Assembly: GCA_023238725.1 (NCBI GenBank) | Contig: CM041534.1 | Coordinates: 21,450,303-21,514,302, forward strand | Length of the DNA stretch: 64,000 bases | Direction of reading: 5' to 3' | Source: Scortum barcoo | Lineage: Eukaryota; Chordata; Actinopteri; Centrarchiformes; Terapontidae | Part shown: one piece after another, positions 38,401 to 50,640 of the stretch | How positions within the stretch are numbered: the first letter of the stretch is position 1 | How the letters are laid out: each line of letters opens with the position of its first letter | Notes under the pieces: generated by a model | What the model saw: only the letters and a program-made list of their open reading frames with translations | Database searches by the model: none | What the model was told of the DNA's origin: nothing | Program-made: the position numbers and the translations under genes

Positions 38401-41169
38401 TCAATCCCACCTTACACTTTCAGAGTATCTGACCATGTTTTTTAAGTGCACAGAAAAAGTAAAGTATAAAAAAAGTACTTTAAGTAAAGTATAAATACAG
38501 TATATAACATAACATAATCTGTCCTATGCTGTTCAATTCTGCCAATCCTGATTTCAACTTCACAAGTTTTGTGATTTTTGCAGAGAAAACATCAATAAGT
38601 GAATAATCAATAAAAAAATAAATCATTAGTTGTCACCCTACCTTCAAACCAGACTTATTATAGCTGTCAGCTTTGTGCAGTAGTTATCCCTGCTTCACCG
38701 CCTCCTGTGTTAATCAATAGCTGGCTTTCAGTGTGCGATACAGCTGGGTCCAACTTAACGAGCCCATCAGGTCCAGGTCAAATCCATCTGACTCCTCAGA
38801 TGAAGATCCAGTCCAAGGATAATTGTCTTTAGTCGCCAGGAGTCATATTCATGGTCATTTTTACCCGCCACTAGTGTCTACACTCCACCGGGGGTGAATT
38901 CATGTGCTGCCTTCCACCTCATTAAGAGAAATTCACAAAGGGATCGCGTTGCCAAAGAATATCTCTGTTTTCTACCATCCAATCAGTAGATGGTAAGAAT
39001 GGAAGTAGCCATGCCTCAGATTGTGTATATAATGCAGGTAAAGGTAAAGGTGACTGAAGTGATAGATAATCAGGAAGTAGTCTTTCTATATGCAAGTAAT
39101 TTCCTTTTTATTAAGTCTGCTTGTGTGCTGGGCAATCATGTTTACTTCAGGGAGAAGAAGCAGTTCCAGAAGATGAAGGCAGGATGTGTCAGTAGAGATA
39201 ACATACAAAAAGAGAAATCTTGTGCATGTTGCCTCTCTGTTAAAGAGATGATTAAATGCACATAAAATGTAGTTATGTCTACCGCGTGGTTGCTGTTGAG
39301 GTTTGCTTTTCTTTCAGCTGTTCGGCATTATCAAAATCTGCCATCGCTCAGAGTAAGAAGATCTTATGAATTGCAGTTTAAGGGATTTAATAGCATTCCC
39401 CAGCAATTATACTCGGCTGGTTTCAAGGTTTAACAAAGCAGCAGCAGTTTTTCTTCCTTCTACATCTCCATCCTATCCATTTCTCTGTTTCTTTATTCTG
39501 CTTTTACCCAGGCTTACCAAAGACTGAACATGTCGAGATAAAAGCAGCACTGTCCAAACAGTAACTTCCCATGTTAGTTCACGGATCACATCGCTATGAT
39601 TGATTATTGGCAATGCAAAAGTTTTACCTGCATTTAAACTGTACTCTTAAAATTCAAGCAACATTTTTTTTTTATTTTCATTCCTGTAGTCGAAAAGGCT
39701 GATGAGAAGTCTCAAATGGTTAAAATGAATTTCTCCCCATCTAACAAAAAAGAAGATGGATAAATCTTGTGGTTGTTGGATGACAGATGGGACAAATAAA
39801 AATCAGGTGACAAATTTATTGACCTTATAAATATCAGAGCAGCTTTTCAGCTCTGTGGGGAGTGAACGGATCAGTATGCCGCTCCGTCCTGTGCCTCTGC
39901 ATCCAGAACGTCATCTGAAAGATTTCACAGAGATCAGATTGATCCTCTTGGTTCGGGTTCACTTTCTTCCAGGAGTGACCTTACGGCTCTGCGGCACATC
40001 ACAAACTTTGGCATCTGTCACAAGAAAACTTCCGAGACTGACGCTCGGGAGCTGAGGTGGTTAATGTTTAATTAATGACAAAAGCCATCTCTGTAAAAGG
40101 CAGGGTTGTCTGTCAGGCGGCATCTGGAGAAAAACAAAGAGTGAGGGAAAAACCTGCAGCTTTGTCATCGCGATCTCTGGAGTCTCTTTGCCTCTATCTC
40201 ACGCTTCGCTCTCCGCCATCCATCACTGCTCTTAGCGCCATGTGCTCATCTGGGTTTGTTTTCCTGATTTAGTTGTCGGTGATGAAAACATAACTGTCCC
40301 TCTTTCGCGTCTCCAACTGTCATAAAACAAGCGGGCCCACGTATATGTTTGTGTTTAGGAGCGGATGTATTTATTCGTGTTATTCGTGTGAAAGGGTGAC
40401 TGCGCGGATCTACACATGAGCATATGTGTATAAATATGAATGCTCAGCGCTGCTTGCTTTTCTCAGCACATATGGCGCTGAAGTAAACAAAAGCTAGCAG
40501 GCCATATGTCTTCCTGCAGGTGCGGCTCAGCGCTGAAGTGCCTGAAATCATCCAGATGTCATCTCAGCTCTGCCGAAATGGATTCTCGTCTTTACATGTC
40601 TCTCCTTTGATCGCTGTCAAGTTTAACTGTGGGAGATAATGTCAGCAGCTTGGATGGGGCACTTGGATTTAAGGCCAAAATACACACCTGTACTTTAAAG
40701 AGTCTGTGAGCAATTTCTGCCTTCAGGCCGCCCTCCGTTTTTTGGTTTCTCAAGCACACACCCACCCAAGAACATTCACAGAGCTCGAGTGAAAAATTAC
40801 AGGTTGGTCTTGCCGCTACCTTTCCTTTCCAAACGCTCTTGAGTGTGCAGTTTTTACCTGAGTCTCTTGCTGCCTTGTGCAAAATAATCGACTTGACTCA
40901 AGGGAGGTCATTCAGCCGAAACTGCCGATACAAAGTCTGAGGTCAACGACAAGTGACCTGTCATCAGTTCTCGTCTTGTCCAGTCTGTCAGCAGCCTTCA
41001 GACGCAGTTAAACACCAAATCTTCCCGTCCGCCGCGTCCTGGCTGGGCATCTCTGGCATGACTTTACTGCTAGCGAACACAGCAAAGCCTCACAAACGGT
41101 GTCTCTGGCCTTCAATTAACCAAAAACAATGTGTAATTTCACATGTAATTTGTGTAATTTTCAACATGT
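38401..41169. other. Intergenic, no gene supported
   Basis: Frames at 38990-39265, 39855-40272 and 40592-40882 show no recognisable domain or paired splice sites. The higher GC at 39840-40320 and 40940-41090 may simply flank the LINE insertion. Confidence 0.45.
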
Positions 41170-43065
41170 CACTGCTCCCCAAGAAAAGTCCCCCAGTCTC
41201 CCCACATGCTTCAAGGAGACCATCATTGTCCCTGTCCCCAAGAAAACCAAAAACCTCTCCCTGAATGACACCGCCCATAGCACTCACCTCCACCATCATG
41301 AAGTGCTTTGAGGTTAGTCAAATTATTCATCACCTCTTCCACCATCATTCCCGGACCCACTTCTGAAGTTTGCCTACAGGACCCCAATAGGTCAAATGAA
41401 GATGCCATCGCAATAGGTCCTACGCCAGTTTGTCACCCCCAGGTCACTGCCCTCTCCCACCTGGACCAGAGGGACATATATGAGAATGCTGTTTATTGAC
41501 TACAGTTCAGCATTCAACACCATCGTGCCCATTCCAAGCTCCTCCAACTTCAGCTCAGACACCTCTGGCTCAACAGATGCCCTGCCCTGAATCACTGCCT
41601 CCTCCCACTTCCTGACCGTCACCAGGCAGTTTCAACACCAGGCTGTGCGGATGGGCAGCAGTGCCCTGTGTGATTGGATCCTGAACTTCCTGACGGGCAG
41701 ACCCCAGGCTGTCTGAACACCTGGACTGAACAGGCCCGCCTCCAGGGCTGTGTGCTCAGCCCTCTGACAGAGGGACACATGTGTACTCCCTGACTACCAG
41801 TGTTCACGCATTCACATGACTGCGTCGGCAGCACCTCGTGCCCTCACAGCTCCAACACCATTGATCATCAAATTTGCTGCTGACTTCCGACACGACCGTC
41901 AGGCATGCGGCATTGAGCAGCACCACATCCTCCACCCTGACTCTCCGAACACCGGTGCTCCCCAGGGCTGATCCCTGTTCAGCCCACTGACCGTGACTGC
42001 ATGGACTGCTCACCCACAGCTCCAACACCATTTCTCAACATTTGATTTGCGACACGTCATTGGCCTGATCACCGGCACGGTGTGACGTGAGACGGCCTAG
42101 AGAGGAGGTCAGAGCCCTGACATCTTGGTGCCAGGACAACAACCTCCAGCTCAATGTCAGCAAAACTAAGGAGCTGATCGTGGACTTCAGGAGGAGGCAG
42201 AGAGAGGAACACGCCCCCCTCTCCATCAACGGGACTACGGTGGAGAGAGTCAAGCAGCTTCAGGTTCCTCGGGGTTCACATCAGCGAGGACCTCACCTGG
42301 ACTCATCACACTGACTTTCATCACAAAGTCAGCCAGACAGCGGCTCTTCTTCCTCCGCAGGCTGCGGAGGCTCAACATGGACTCAAGGTTACTCTGCAGG
42401 TTCTACAGGTGCACCATAGAGAGTATCCTGACTGGCTGCATCACCGCCTGGTACAGCAGCTGCACCGCCCTCAACCGTAAGGCTCTACAGAGGGTGGTGA
42501 AAGCTGCTCAGCACATCACCAGGACAGAGCTGCCATCCATGGAGGACCTCTACACCCAGCGGTGTAGGAAGAAGGCCACCAAAATCATTCAAGGACCCCA
42601 GTCACCCAGCTACAAACTGTTCTGCCTGCTGCCGTCTGGCCGACGGTTCCGCAGCATTCGAGCCCGAACCACCAGGCTCAGGGACAGCTTCATACCGCAG
42701 GCCATAAGACTTTTAAACTGTGTTCACAACACCACCACTTCTCAATAACCCACCACTTCTGCTGTGCATAGTTTCTACTGTATATATATCTATTGTATAT
42801 ATGTTACTAATACTTTACACTTACAGTACAGTTTATATTTTATTTGTATAACTTATATTTTAAGGTCTTTACTTATTTTATTACTCTAGTTTATTATTTA
42901 TGTTTAAATTTTATTTTATTTTATTTGTTTTTTATTTCTAAATTATCTTTTTGCTTTTCTTGTTTCTTGTTTCTTAGCATTGTTAGGAGAGCCATTACCA
43001 ATGATTGCCGATGTAATTGTTGTGTAATGACAATAAATTCTTGAATCTTGAATCTTGAATCTTTT
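41170..43065 (+). mobile_element. L2/Maui-like LINE remnant, 5-prime truncated
   Basis: Reverse transcriptase pieces occur in order: PTCFKETIIVPVPKKTKNLS (fingers, about 41200), MLFIDYSSAFNTIVP (motif A, about 41487-41530), GCVLSPL (motif B, about 41745), LTSWCQDNNLQLNVSKTKE (about 42117-42173), and an open C-terminal stretch of 123 codons at 42377-42748 ending with PSGRRFRSIRARTTRLRDSF. The 3-prime UTR ends ATGACAATAAATTC with three TTGAATC units, the L2-type tail. Stops and frameshifts in 41290-42080 make it inactive. Motifs B and C region appear twice. Confidence 0.85.
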
Positions 43066-43375
43066 TACTACCTTCCGCTGGCTCTCATTTAGTTTACATC
43101 ACCAAAACTTGCATATGGAGCCAACTAGCGCTAACCTACCTACATGAACCTCCTCATTGAGGTTTATCCACCTATCATCAGTGTCACTGCAGGCAGTAAA
43201 TCATTCAAACTCCTGTACAATACCTCCACTCTGATTACGTGATGCAGCACCATTACAGGAGAACAGTGTGTTTGTGGTGCAGACAGAATGTGAACACAAA
43301 GTGTGAGGTTCAGGGGAAAATGACACGTATTGGTGCTCTTTTTGGCAACAGCTTTGAATCATTACAGATCTATTC
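43066..43375. other. Intergenic, nothing recognised
   Basis: Short stretch between the LINE tail and the CTAT repeat; no feature. Confidence 0.5.
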
Positions 43376-43502
<127 letters not shown>

Positions 43503-44569
43503 TAATCTAATCATCCATGATTCAGTAACTGTGTGAATATGAGCTGAATACAGCTGGCATCCTCAACAAATGAGCAAACTACAATTTTTTTCTCATTTAT
43601 CTTGCAAGAATGCTTTATGTTGAATGGTTAGATGTGCGATTACAATGCCATACACAGGTTTTTAGTGAGAGGCCAGCAGTGCATCGTAGCCAGTCCAGAA
43701 TTTTTAAGAGGATAATGGCTGCTGTGAGAGCATTTGTCTTGCCTTTTAAAGAAGAGGTAGACATGTCAGAGGGCCATCAAAGGGAATTTAGTGCATACAA
43801 ATGTTTGCCACATACTTAAAAAAAGCAATTTGTAACATCAAAAGATTTTGACCTTGTTCTGAACGCGGCTCGGTTTCCTCTCCGTTCGGTTGCTGTTGAA
43901 ATTAACACATCTGGTACGGCGCTAAAAAGAAATGCCACATGGCCTGATCAAAGGAGAAGTCACACCGTTTGATTAAGTCAGAGCCAAACAATAAGACAGA
44001 CCTGCAGTCCTTTCACCAGCAGCCCTGTGAGCACTGTTACTGTGTGACTGATTGTAAAAAGAAACAGATGATGCCTTGTTCCTTTTTCAAAAACAACCAC
44101 GTCTTGGTTTTTGTAGACAGCAGTGTAATTCAACAGAAAAAGTACAACTTCCATGGGATTTAACAGTAAAAGAAAAGAAGTAGCAACATTATGTTCATCA
44201 TAATTTGTGAACTTATTCGCTGTCAAAAATGCTCCAATAAAGTTCTGAATCCCACAGTAGTGGATTTTTCTAACAGTCTAAAGGGCATTGGGGTGTTTCA
44301 ACTGTGAAACACAGTAGGAAGAGTTTTACAGCAGCAGGGTTCCTGTAAAATGATAAATTACAAACAGTGATAATGGAGTAAGAGTCCTTTTGCAGAGTAC
44401 ACTTAATGAATAAACTGCTTATTTCAGTAAAGTTTTGCACCTCAACAGGACAAAATGGGCAGTCTCCCAGCATTCTGCACATGCAAACTGTGCATTTGCC
44501 TTTTCTACCTTAATGGACAAAGGTCTTTCCAATTTTCCCTCCCATTAACACAAACACACACACACAGAG
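43503..44569. other. Intergenic, nothing recognised
   Basis: No exon, RNA or named repeat seen. Confidence 0.5.
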
Positions 44570-44710
44570 TGATGGCTGCCAGGCAAGTTGCCCATCAGGA
44601 GCAACTCAGGGTTATGTGCCTTGCTCAGGGACACTTGGACACAAGGACAGACAGAGCCAGGGATCGAACCTTGGGATTAATGGACGGCCCGGTCTACCTC
44701 CTGAGCCACA
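44570..44710 (+). repeat. Teleost interspersed repeat (CTACCTCCTGAGCCAC family)
   Basis: TGCCTTGCTCAGGGACACTT, GAGCCAGGGATCGAACCTTG, GGTCTACCTCCTGAGCCACA: the 3-prime half of a common fish repeat. The copy at 50430-50640 shares the last block. Confidence 0.7.
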
Positions 44711-47084
44711 CTTCAGGTGAGCAAAATATTTCTTATTATGTGCGATTTCGTTCAGTTTTTAAATGCCTTCGAATTTGATTTGCTATAAAACTATGACGAC
44801 TGGACTCATGTTTTTGTGCCCCCTCTTGCTCTCGAGTCCCTCCACATCTTCACCATCCGCTTCTTTGCATAGAAATTCAATCTTGAAATCTGATATGGAG
44901 ATCTTAAAGCAGAAATTCAACCTCTGTAATGCTGCTGTTATCTGCCTCCGAGCCATACTCATCTGCAACCTGCCTGCCTGTTTAACAACACAGCATTTCC
45001 CATTTTTCACAGGAGACCAGAGCGCTTTTACTGAGGGAAGAGTCTTAGAGAGACATCTACATTTATATTTACAATCACATTTACATTGCACACATTTAGC
45101 TGATGCTCTCTCACACACCCATTCAGTGGGTTATGAAGCGTGAGCAGGTGTGGGGCCGGCGTCTTGCTCATGAATATTGCTTAAGTACAGGCAGTTGCAG
45201 GTGTTGCACTGTATTTTTCTGCCTCACTCTGTAATCAAAGGCCAGCCGAGGTGGACGTACACATGATTATATGTGTGCAAATGTTTTGATTGAACTACAA
45301 CAGATAAAAGGAGGGAATTAACATTTTTTTTGGCCAAGTGAGGATGGGCTGAAAGCTTTTCCTCCAGCCATTGCAACAACAATGTGAAGGGCCAATCTTT
45401 TTAAGGAAAGAGTGACATGTGAGACCTTCTGATGGATCTTCACATCCAAAACACTTTAACCTCAACAATGTTGTTTTAATAATTTCTGACATTTTGATAT
45501 CAACATACTGTTAAAAACAAATAGTCCAAGGAATGCTAGGGAGCTGAGATTTTACGGAATGTAATGAATGAATTGGACAAGTGATATAGACCAGTTTTTG
45601 AGTGTTTTTAAGAGCCACTCCTACGGTACAAAAAAAAAAAAACAAGACCAAAAGCTGCCAAAAGCTCTCTGGTAGAGATAATTGTGGGGGGGGAATGATA
45701 GCTAGTTTTGAAATTGTTTGAAGAAGGTCAGATGTACCATTTTCTGCAGCTGCACCAAAGAAACAACAAAATAAAGCTCGACACAGCACAGATCAACTGC
45801 ATCTTATTTCACACCACAATATCCATTTTTAACTTTTTTAGCTTTGTTGTTTGCTGTGTTGTTTGTTCTGTGTTTTATTATATGATGTATAATGAACTTG
45901 AGCGCCATGAAATGTATAATTATTAATACAATTAGATTCATTTCACCAAAAACCATCGCACTTTAAATTGTGTTCAAACAGACAGAAGGATGTTTCTCTA
46001 CCTGTTTTTCTTGTTGGTTTGACAGGTCAACTTTTTAAGGAAACATACAGACTTGATTAGCTACAACTTGCTTAGTGTCAGTGTAAAAGTGAACGGCAAT
46101 TTCTTTTCAGGATGATCCGACTGACATTTCCATCACACAGTGTCACTGCAGTGGCTTAAAAAGCACAGGAGGAAAAAGTGATAAAGTGAAAAAATAAAAG
46201 CGACATCTGAACACCACATCAGCATTCAGAGCACGATCCTCCCTCAGGCCGCGTTCATAAATATGTTATGAGCAGGGCCCGCCGTCACTATACAGTCCGG
46301 CAGTAATGGATATTCAGGGTGAAGGGGTTCTTGTGAGAGCAGCATGTAAAGGATGACTGGGCTGGAGTTAGTAACGCACCATTAACTGACTCCCCAGGAT
46401 GCTCGCGGACTAGGAAGAGAAGGAAACCCGGCCAGTCAGGAAATCAATATAAAGCACATCAGTATGTGAGTGGGTGTGAGAGGGAGAGGGTGGATGTTTG
46501 CCATATCAGGATCACTTTAAACACAGAGTGCAATAAACACACAGGAATGCTCCTGGAGATTGTTGTACTACAGTAAACAAGTTTGACCGTGTCCGCTGAC
46601 ACAAAGTGTTAAAGCAGCAGGACCTCCACACTTTAGGTGAACAGAGACGCTTTATATTTGATGCCTTCCTTTGTTTGTTTTTTTTATCAGTACAGTACAG
46701 TGCATATGTTTTTATGTAGTTTTTTTTCTATAATTTACTAGCTCTGCACTTCCACCTCAAATGCTACAGCAGAGCTTTCTGACCTCACAAATACAAGACA
46801 TGAGTTGTGCGAGTATAATATGTTTGTCTAGTCATGTCATAGGTTAAAATGAATGGTTGCAGCAATCCAGGAAGCTACTGTGTGTTTAGGAAAAGTGATA
46901 AACACCTCAAGGACAAGGGTTTTATTCTAATAGTACGTTGGGAAGAATGTCAAAAACAAAGTCAAGGACGCGACCTCCTATCACAAAGTAATAAGTTGTG
47001 CCGTTAATACAACATGGAGGCATCTTATACCTTATGTTTTCTTGCTAAATTGAATTTACACATGGAGTAAGAGGCTTGCTATCT
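44711..47084. other. Intergenic, one candidate regulatory block
   Basis: Frames at 44763-45143 are antisense to one another and unsupported. 45045-45100 resembles a worn fragment of a fish repeat (ACATTTACATT words). Block 46230-46430 is repeat-free with higher GC and could be conserved; this is untested. Confidence 0.4.
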
Positions 47085-47092
47085 ATATTGTG

Positions 47093-47141
47093 AATTGGAT
47101 TATGGATTGTATGGATTGTATGGATTGTATTGGATTATATT
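47093..47141. repeat. Short tandem repeat, ATGGATTGT units
   Basis: Four to five units of a 9-10 bp word rich in GGATTGTAT abut the LINE head at 47142. Confidence 0.8.
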
Positions 47142-47522
47142 GGAAACTGGTGTTTGTGAGGAAGAGACTGGAAAGAGCCGGTCTGTATGGGTTAGCTTTG
47201 TAGCCTAGCACGCAGGCCGCCCTCTCTGCCCCTGCTTTTGTTTACGATGCCTCCTCCGTCTCCTTGGCAACAGAGGGGGGATCATGAAAGCCTCGGTGGT
47301 CCACTGAATCTCCAGGTGCGGTACAAAATCCAGCCCCGGAAACGTTCTCAGGTGCACACTCCACTCTGCCCAATCTCCAACAGTCCAGCCCCACCGCACA
47401 CAACTGCTGCTGCAGGCGACCGAAAGATCACCAAAAACACAAACAGACACAAACAAAAAAAGAAAAGCCGGGAGCACCAAGCCGCTGCGTGTACACGCGC
47501 CACCATGGTTGCTAAGCAACTA
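47142..47522 (-). mobile_element. 5-prime head of an L2-like LINE without its body
   Basis: On minus, 47519-47205 is open and encodes an Arg/Lys-rich run (PRRRRRHRKQKQGQRGR). After a 1-nt frame change it continues as GYKANPYRPALSSLFLTN, the start of the L2/Maui endonuclease domain. The sequence then stops abruptly at the GGATTGTAT repeat. LINE copies usually lose the 5-prime end, so a copy keeping only that end is unusual. Confidence 0.65.
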
Positions 47523-50429
47523 TTTATTAATAATCTATGTCACTTGAGCTCATTATTGAATAGGAAATTTGTGCTGTGCAAGTTCTTTTGTTTTCAGTAA
47601 TAGAGAACGACAACTATAAATCCCACTGCACTACGCAACAAAGCCGCATATGGTGTTATCGTAATATGCAGACACTGATTTTGTAGTATGTCTGAGTAGG
47701 GATGGTGTCCTGTCTCATACTGCAGCTTGATTGCTGTCAACAAAGGAGTGCAGTTTCTCAGTCCAGAGTTTGGTAGAAAGTATTTGCATTAACAATCTTT
47801 GCACCCAAACACCTCTCTGACTCCGAATGGGCCGCAAATGTAGGGTGCCGTGAAATTATCTGTTGATCGGCCAACTGAAAAGTGTTAAATTGTGTTAAGG
47901 TTGTTTCTTGGAGCTCTCAAATTTTATATATATAATATAAAATTTTAACAATAATAATTATCATAAAAAAACTCTTCTGGCACCTCATTAAACAACGTCT
48001 ACATCATCTTCACTGGCTACCAAAGATGATCTTAATTCTCTCTCTAAAAAGCTGATGAAATAGCTCAGCTGCAGCTCACCGGTTGACACACCTTGAGTCG
48101 CTCCTCCATTAGAGAAGCATATTCAGACTCCTAATTGGTTTTACTATCTCAGCAGCTCAGTAGTCAGTTAATGACATCTAAACCTGCGGTGTGACGACAT
48201 CAGAGAGGCCCCGGCATCGTGTGTCAGTGGCGGTGTGTCGAGTGTTTTTATGACAAAAAGTGCTGTTCTTGTGATGCACTGTAGGTGGTGGAGGGCAAAG
48301 GAAATGTGTCTGTGTTTGGGAGTATGCGTGTGTTCGAGGCTGTCTGCTGTTTACGGGTGGGTGGTTTTGCTTAAGATTTTGTTTACACAAGCTGTTGCTC
48401 CCATGTGGCGTTTCTCCTTGTATAAAAGCATTCTGAAAAAAAAAACAAAAAAAAAAACTCAATGTGTTAAAAGTGCTGCCAAATGAGCAAACACACACTG
48501 ACAGCGTTTGTCTGCGGCACCATTCAGCTGCAGGACTCAAAACGATAAAACAAAGCCGTTACGGCAGATAAGATGCATCCTCGCCAAGATCCATTTGAGT
48601 TTTGAGGGTGTGATTTTTCTCATTCAGGGAGTCGCTGGAGCTCTGAGGCAGATGAAAACCTCAAATAAAAATAATGCCCAAACAGTTAGAAATCCAGCAT
48701 CCAGTCTCAAAGAGAGATGACATAATGTTTCTCTACACAAGCAAATGGTTTTTGTCTTTGCAATGCAATTCCTGCAACAGTCCGGGCTATTGCCACATAA
48801 ATTAATTGACACTAACAGAGAGAGGCCTCCCAGGTTTTCAATGCAGTTTGACATTAAATAAGACATTACATAAATTGTCAATGTCATACAAGAGCAGCCA
48901 CTCAGGGGAGCTTAATGAGAACATCAGAGAAATGAACCCAAGGCGGTAGACGGTGGAGAGATGAAGCATTAAAATGGTAGGACGTCTCCTGAGTGCGGAG
49001 AGGAAAAGGCAGTTTTCTATCTGCGCTGGAGTAACACAAGGACACTCTCCTTTAATCTTAAAATCCGAGTTTCATATCTGTCTCATCTGCAGCCATCTTC
49101 CCTACATGAGTCCATCCCAAATAGTCACGTTGGAAAGGGTAGCCAGCTCTTCTTTTTTTTTTTTCTACAAAGTTTTCAACAAATTTTCTTTAGATCAAAC
49201 TTTAATAGAATGTGAAGTTAGATTTATGTGTTTTGCAGGAGACAGGGTTGTGTAACTTTCTGATTTTGTAGGTTTAAGGCCATTAATAAATCAATCAATT
49301 AATCTATCATTGCTTTTATGCTTCCTGGACTCCATTCTTCTAACAGATGTTTCCTCATTTAGTCTTCTGATGATGACACTGTTGGTTCAAAATCTTTTGC
49401 ATGTGTTCAGCTTGTTCAAGATCTGTGAAGGTCATTTTACATGATTGACGAGGTTCTCACACTCTGTACAGAATCATCTGCATTCATTATTATGCCGCCA
49501 CTCATTTCTTCAGGCTTTCCTTTAATTTCTCATATACATGTAGTTCAAGTGCACGTTCTCACTTAAATTTCCAAAGCAAAGTACGACAACAGCTCATTCA
49601 TTGAATCTTAAGCAGGTTTTTCAAATTCCTTATGGATAAAAAAAGAGACAAAAAGATAAGTGTCATCCAACTCAGTAACTCAACCATAGTTTAATTAGCT
49701 TAACCAGGATCTTTGTTTAACTCTAACTATAAAGTTGCCATGCAGAGATATCGTGGTAAAACTTCTGACTTTCAGCACTGATTTTACGGCGTTTACATCC
49801 ACGTCAAAGGAACTTTTGGTGTTTATACCCACGTTTTCAATCCAGTTCCCCCTGATGGGCCTCGAGTGGACGTTCTGCACACTTCGAGTAGACGAGTCAT
49901 CTTGTGGTGCAGACTTCATTAGATTTCACTGATTTAATTAGCCACAATTCACTGCAATGAGGAGAGATGAGACTCGAGACTAGTTTTTCCCAATTGCTGC
50001 CTAATAAAATGAAAAGAAAGAAAAGATGATGAATCATGCAGGTCAGAAATAACATTAGAAGTAGAAGTATTTGCCATAGAAAATACATATTATTATTATT
50101 GTTATTGTTATTATTAAGATATTCTTTAAGTAGTGGTAGTCTATCAGAGCTGTGCACTGTAATGCCAAATATACAGGTGAAGAAAATATCAAAAGAAGAA
50201 ATGTAGGCATCATTTTCTTCACTCACAGAATAAGCCTTTAATGGGGTTCATATTTTGCTATTTGATTGTAGGTGTTTTCAAGAACGTTTCCACAGCAGCG
50301 AGCGGCTAAGCATTGACGTGGCGAACACGTCATAGTGTGCACGACTAAACCACAAGTCCAGAGGGTGGACGTTTGGATTCAGCCTTCTCTGCAATGAAAC
50401 ACTTCATCAGTTGAATGGCAGATGATCTT
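47523..50429. other. Intergenic, no gene seen
   Basis: An AT palindrome lies at 47919-47945 (11-bp arms). 47975-48090 has a faint LINE-3-prime-like phrase (CATCTTCACTGGCTACC). A-runs occur at 48437-48459. ATT repeats at 50088-50115. No exon. Confidence 0.45.
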
Positions 50430-50640
50430 GTAAGTATATAGCACTTTTCTAGTTTTCTGACTATCAAAATGTTTTACCCTACATGTCAGTCACTCCATTC
50501 AGTTACACGTCTGTACACTGATGGCCGAGTTAAGGTGCCACCCTGCTCACCGGGATCTAATGGATTACAACAATGGCCATGCTTTCCGATTTAATGGATG
50601 ACCCGGTCTGTACCTCCTGAGCCAGAGCCACCCAGGTGGA
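50430..50640 (+). repeat. Teleost interspersed repeat, fuller but decayed copy
   Basis: Begins GTATATAGCACTTTTCTAGT, continues with ACTCCATTCAGTTACACGTC and ACTGATGGCCGAGTTAAGG, and ends GTACCTCCTGAGCCAGAGCC. Same family as 44570-44710. Confidence 0.65.

Noticed and set aside
44763..45143. 126-codon plus and 111-codon minus frames
   Set aside because: Mutually antisense, no domain, and part of the DNA resembles a worn fish repeat.
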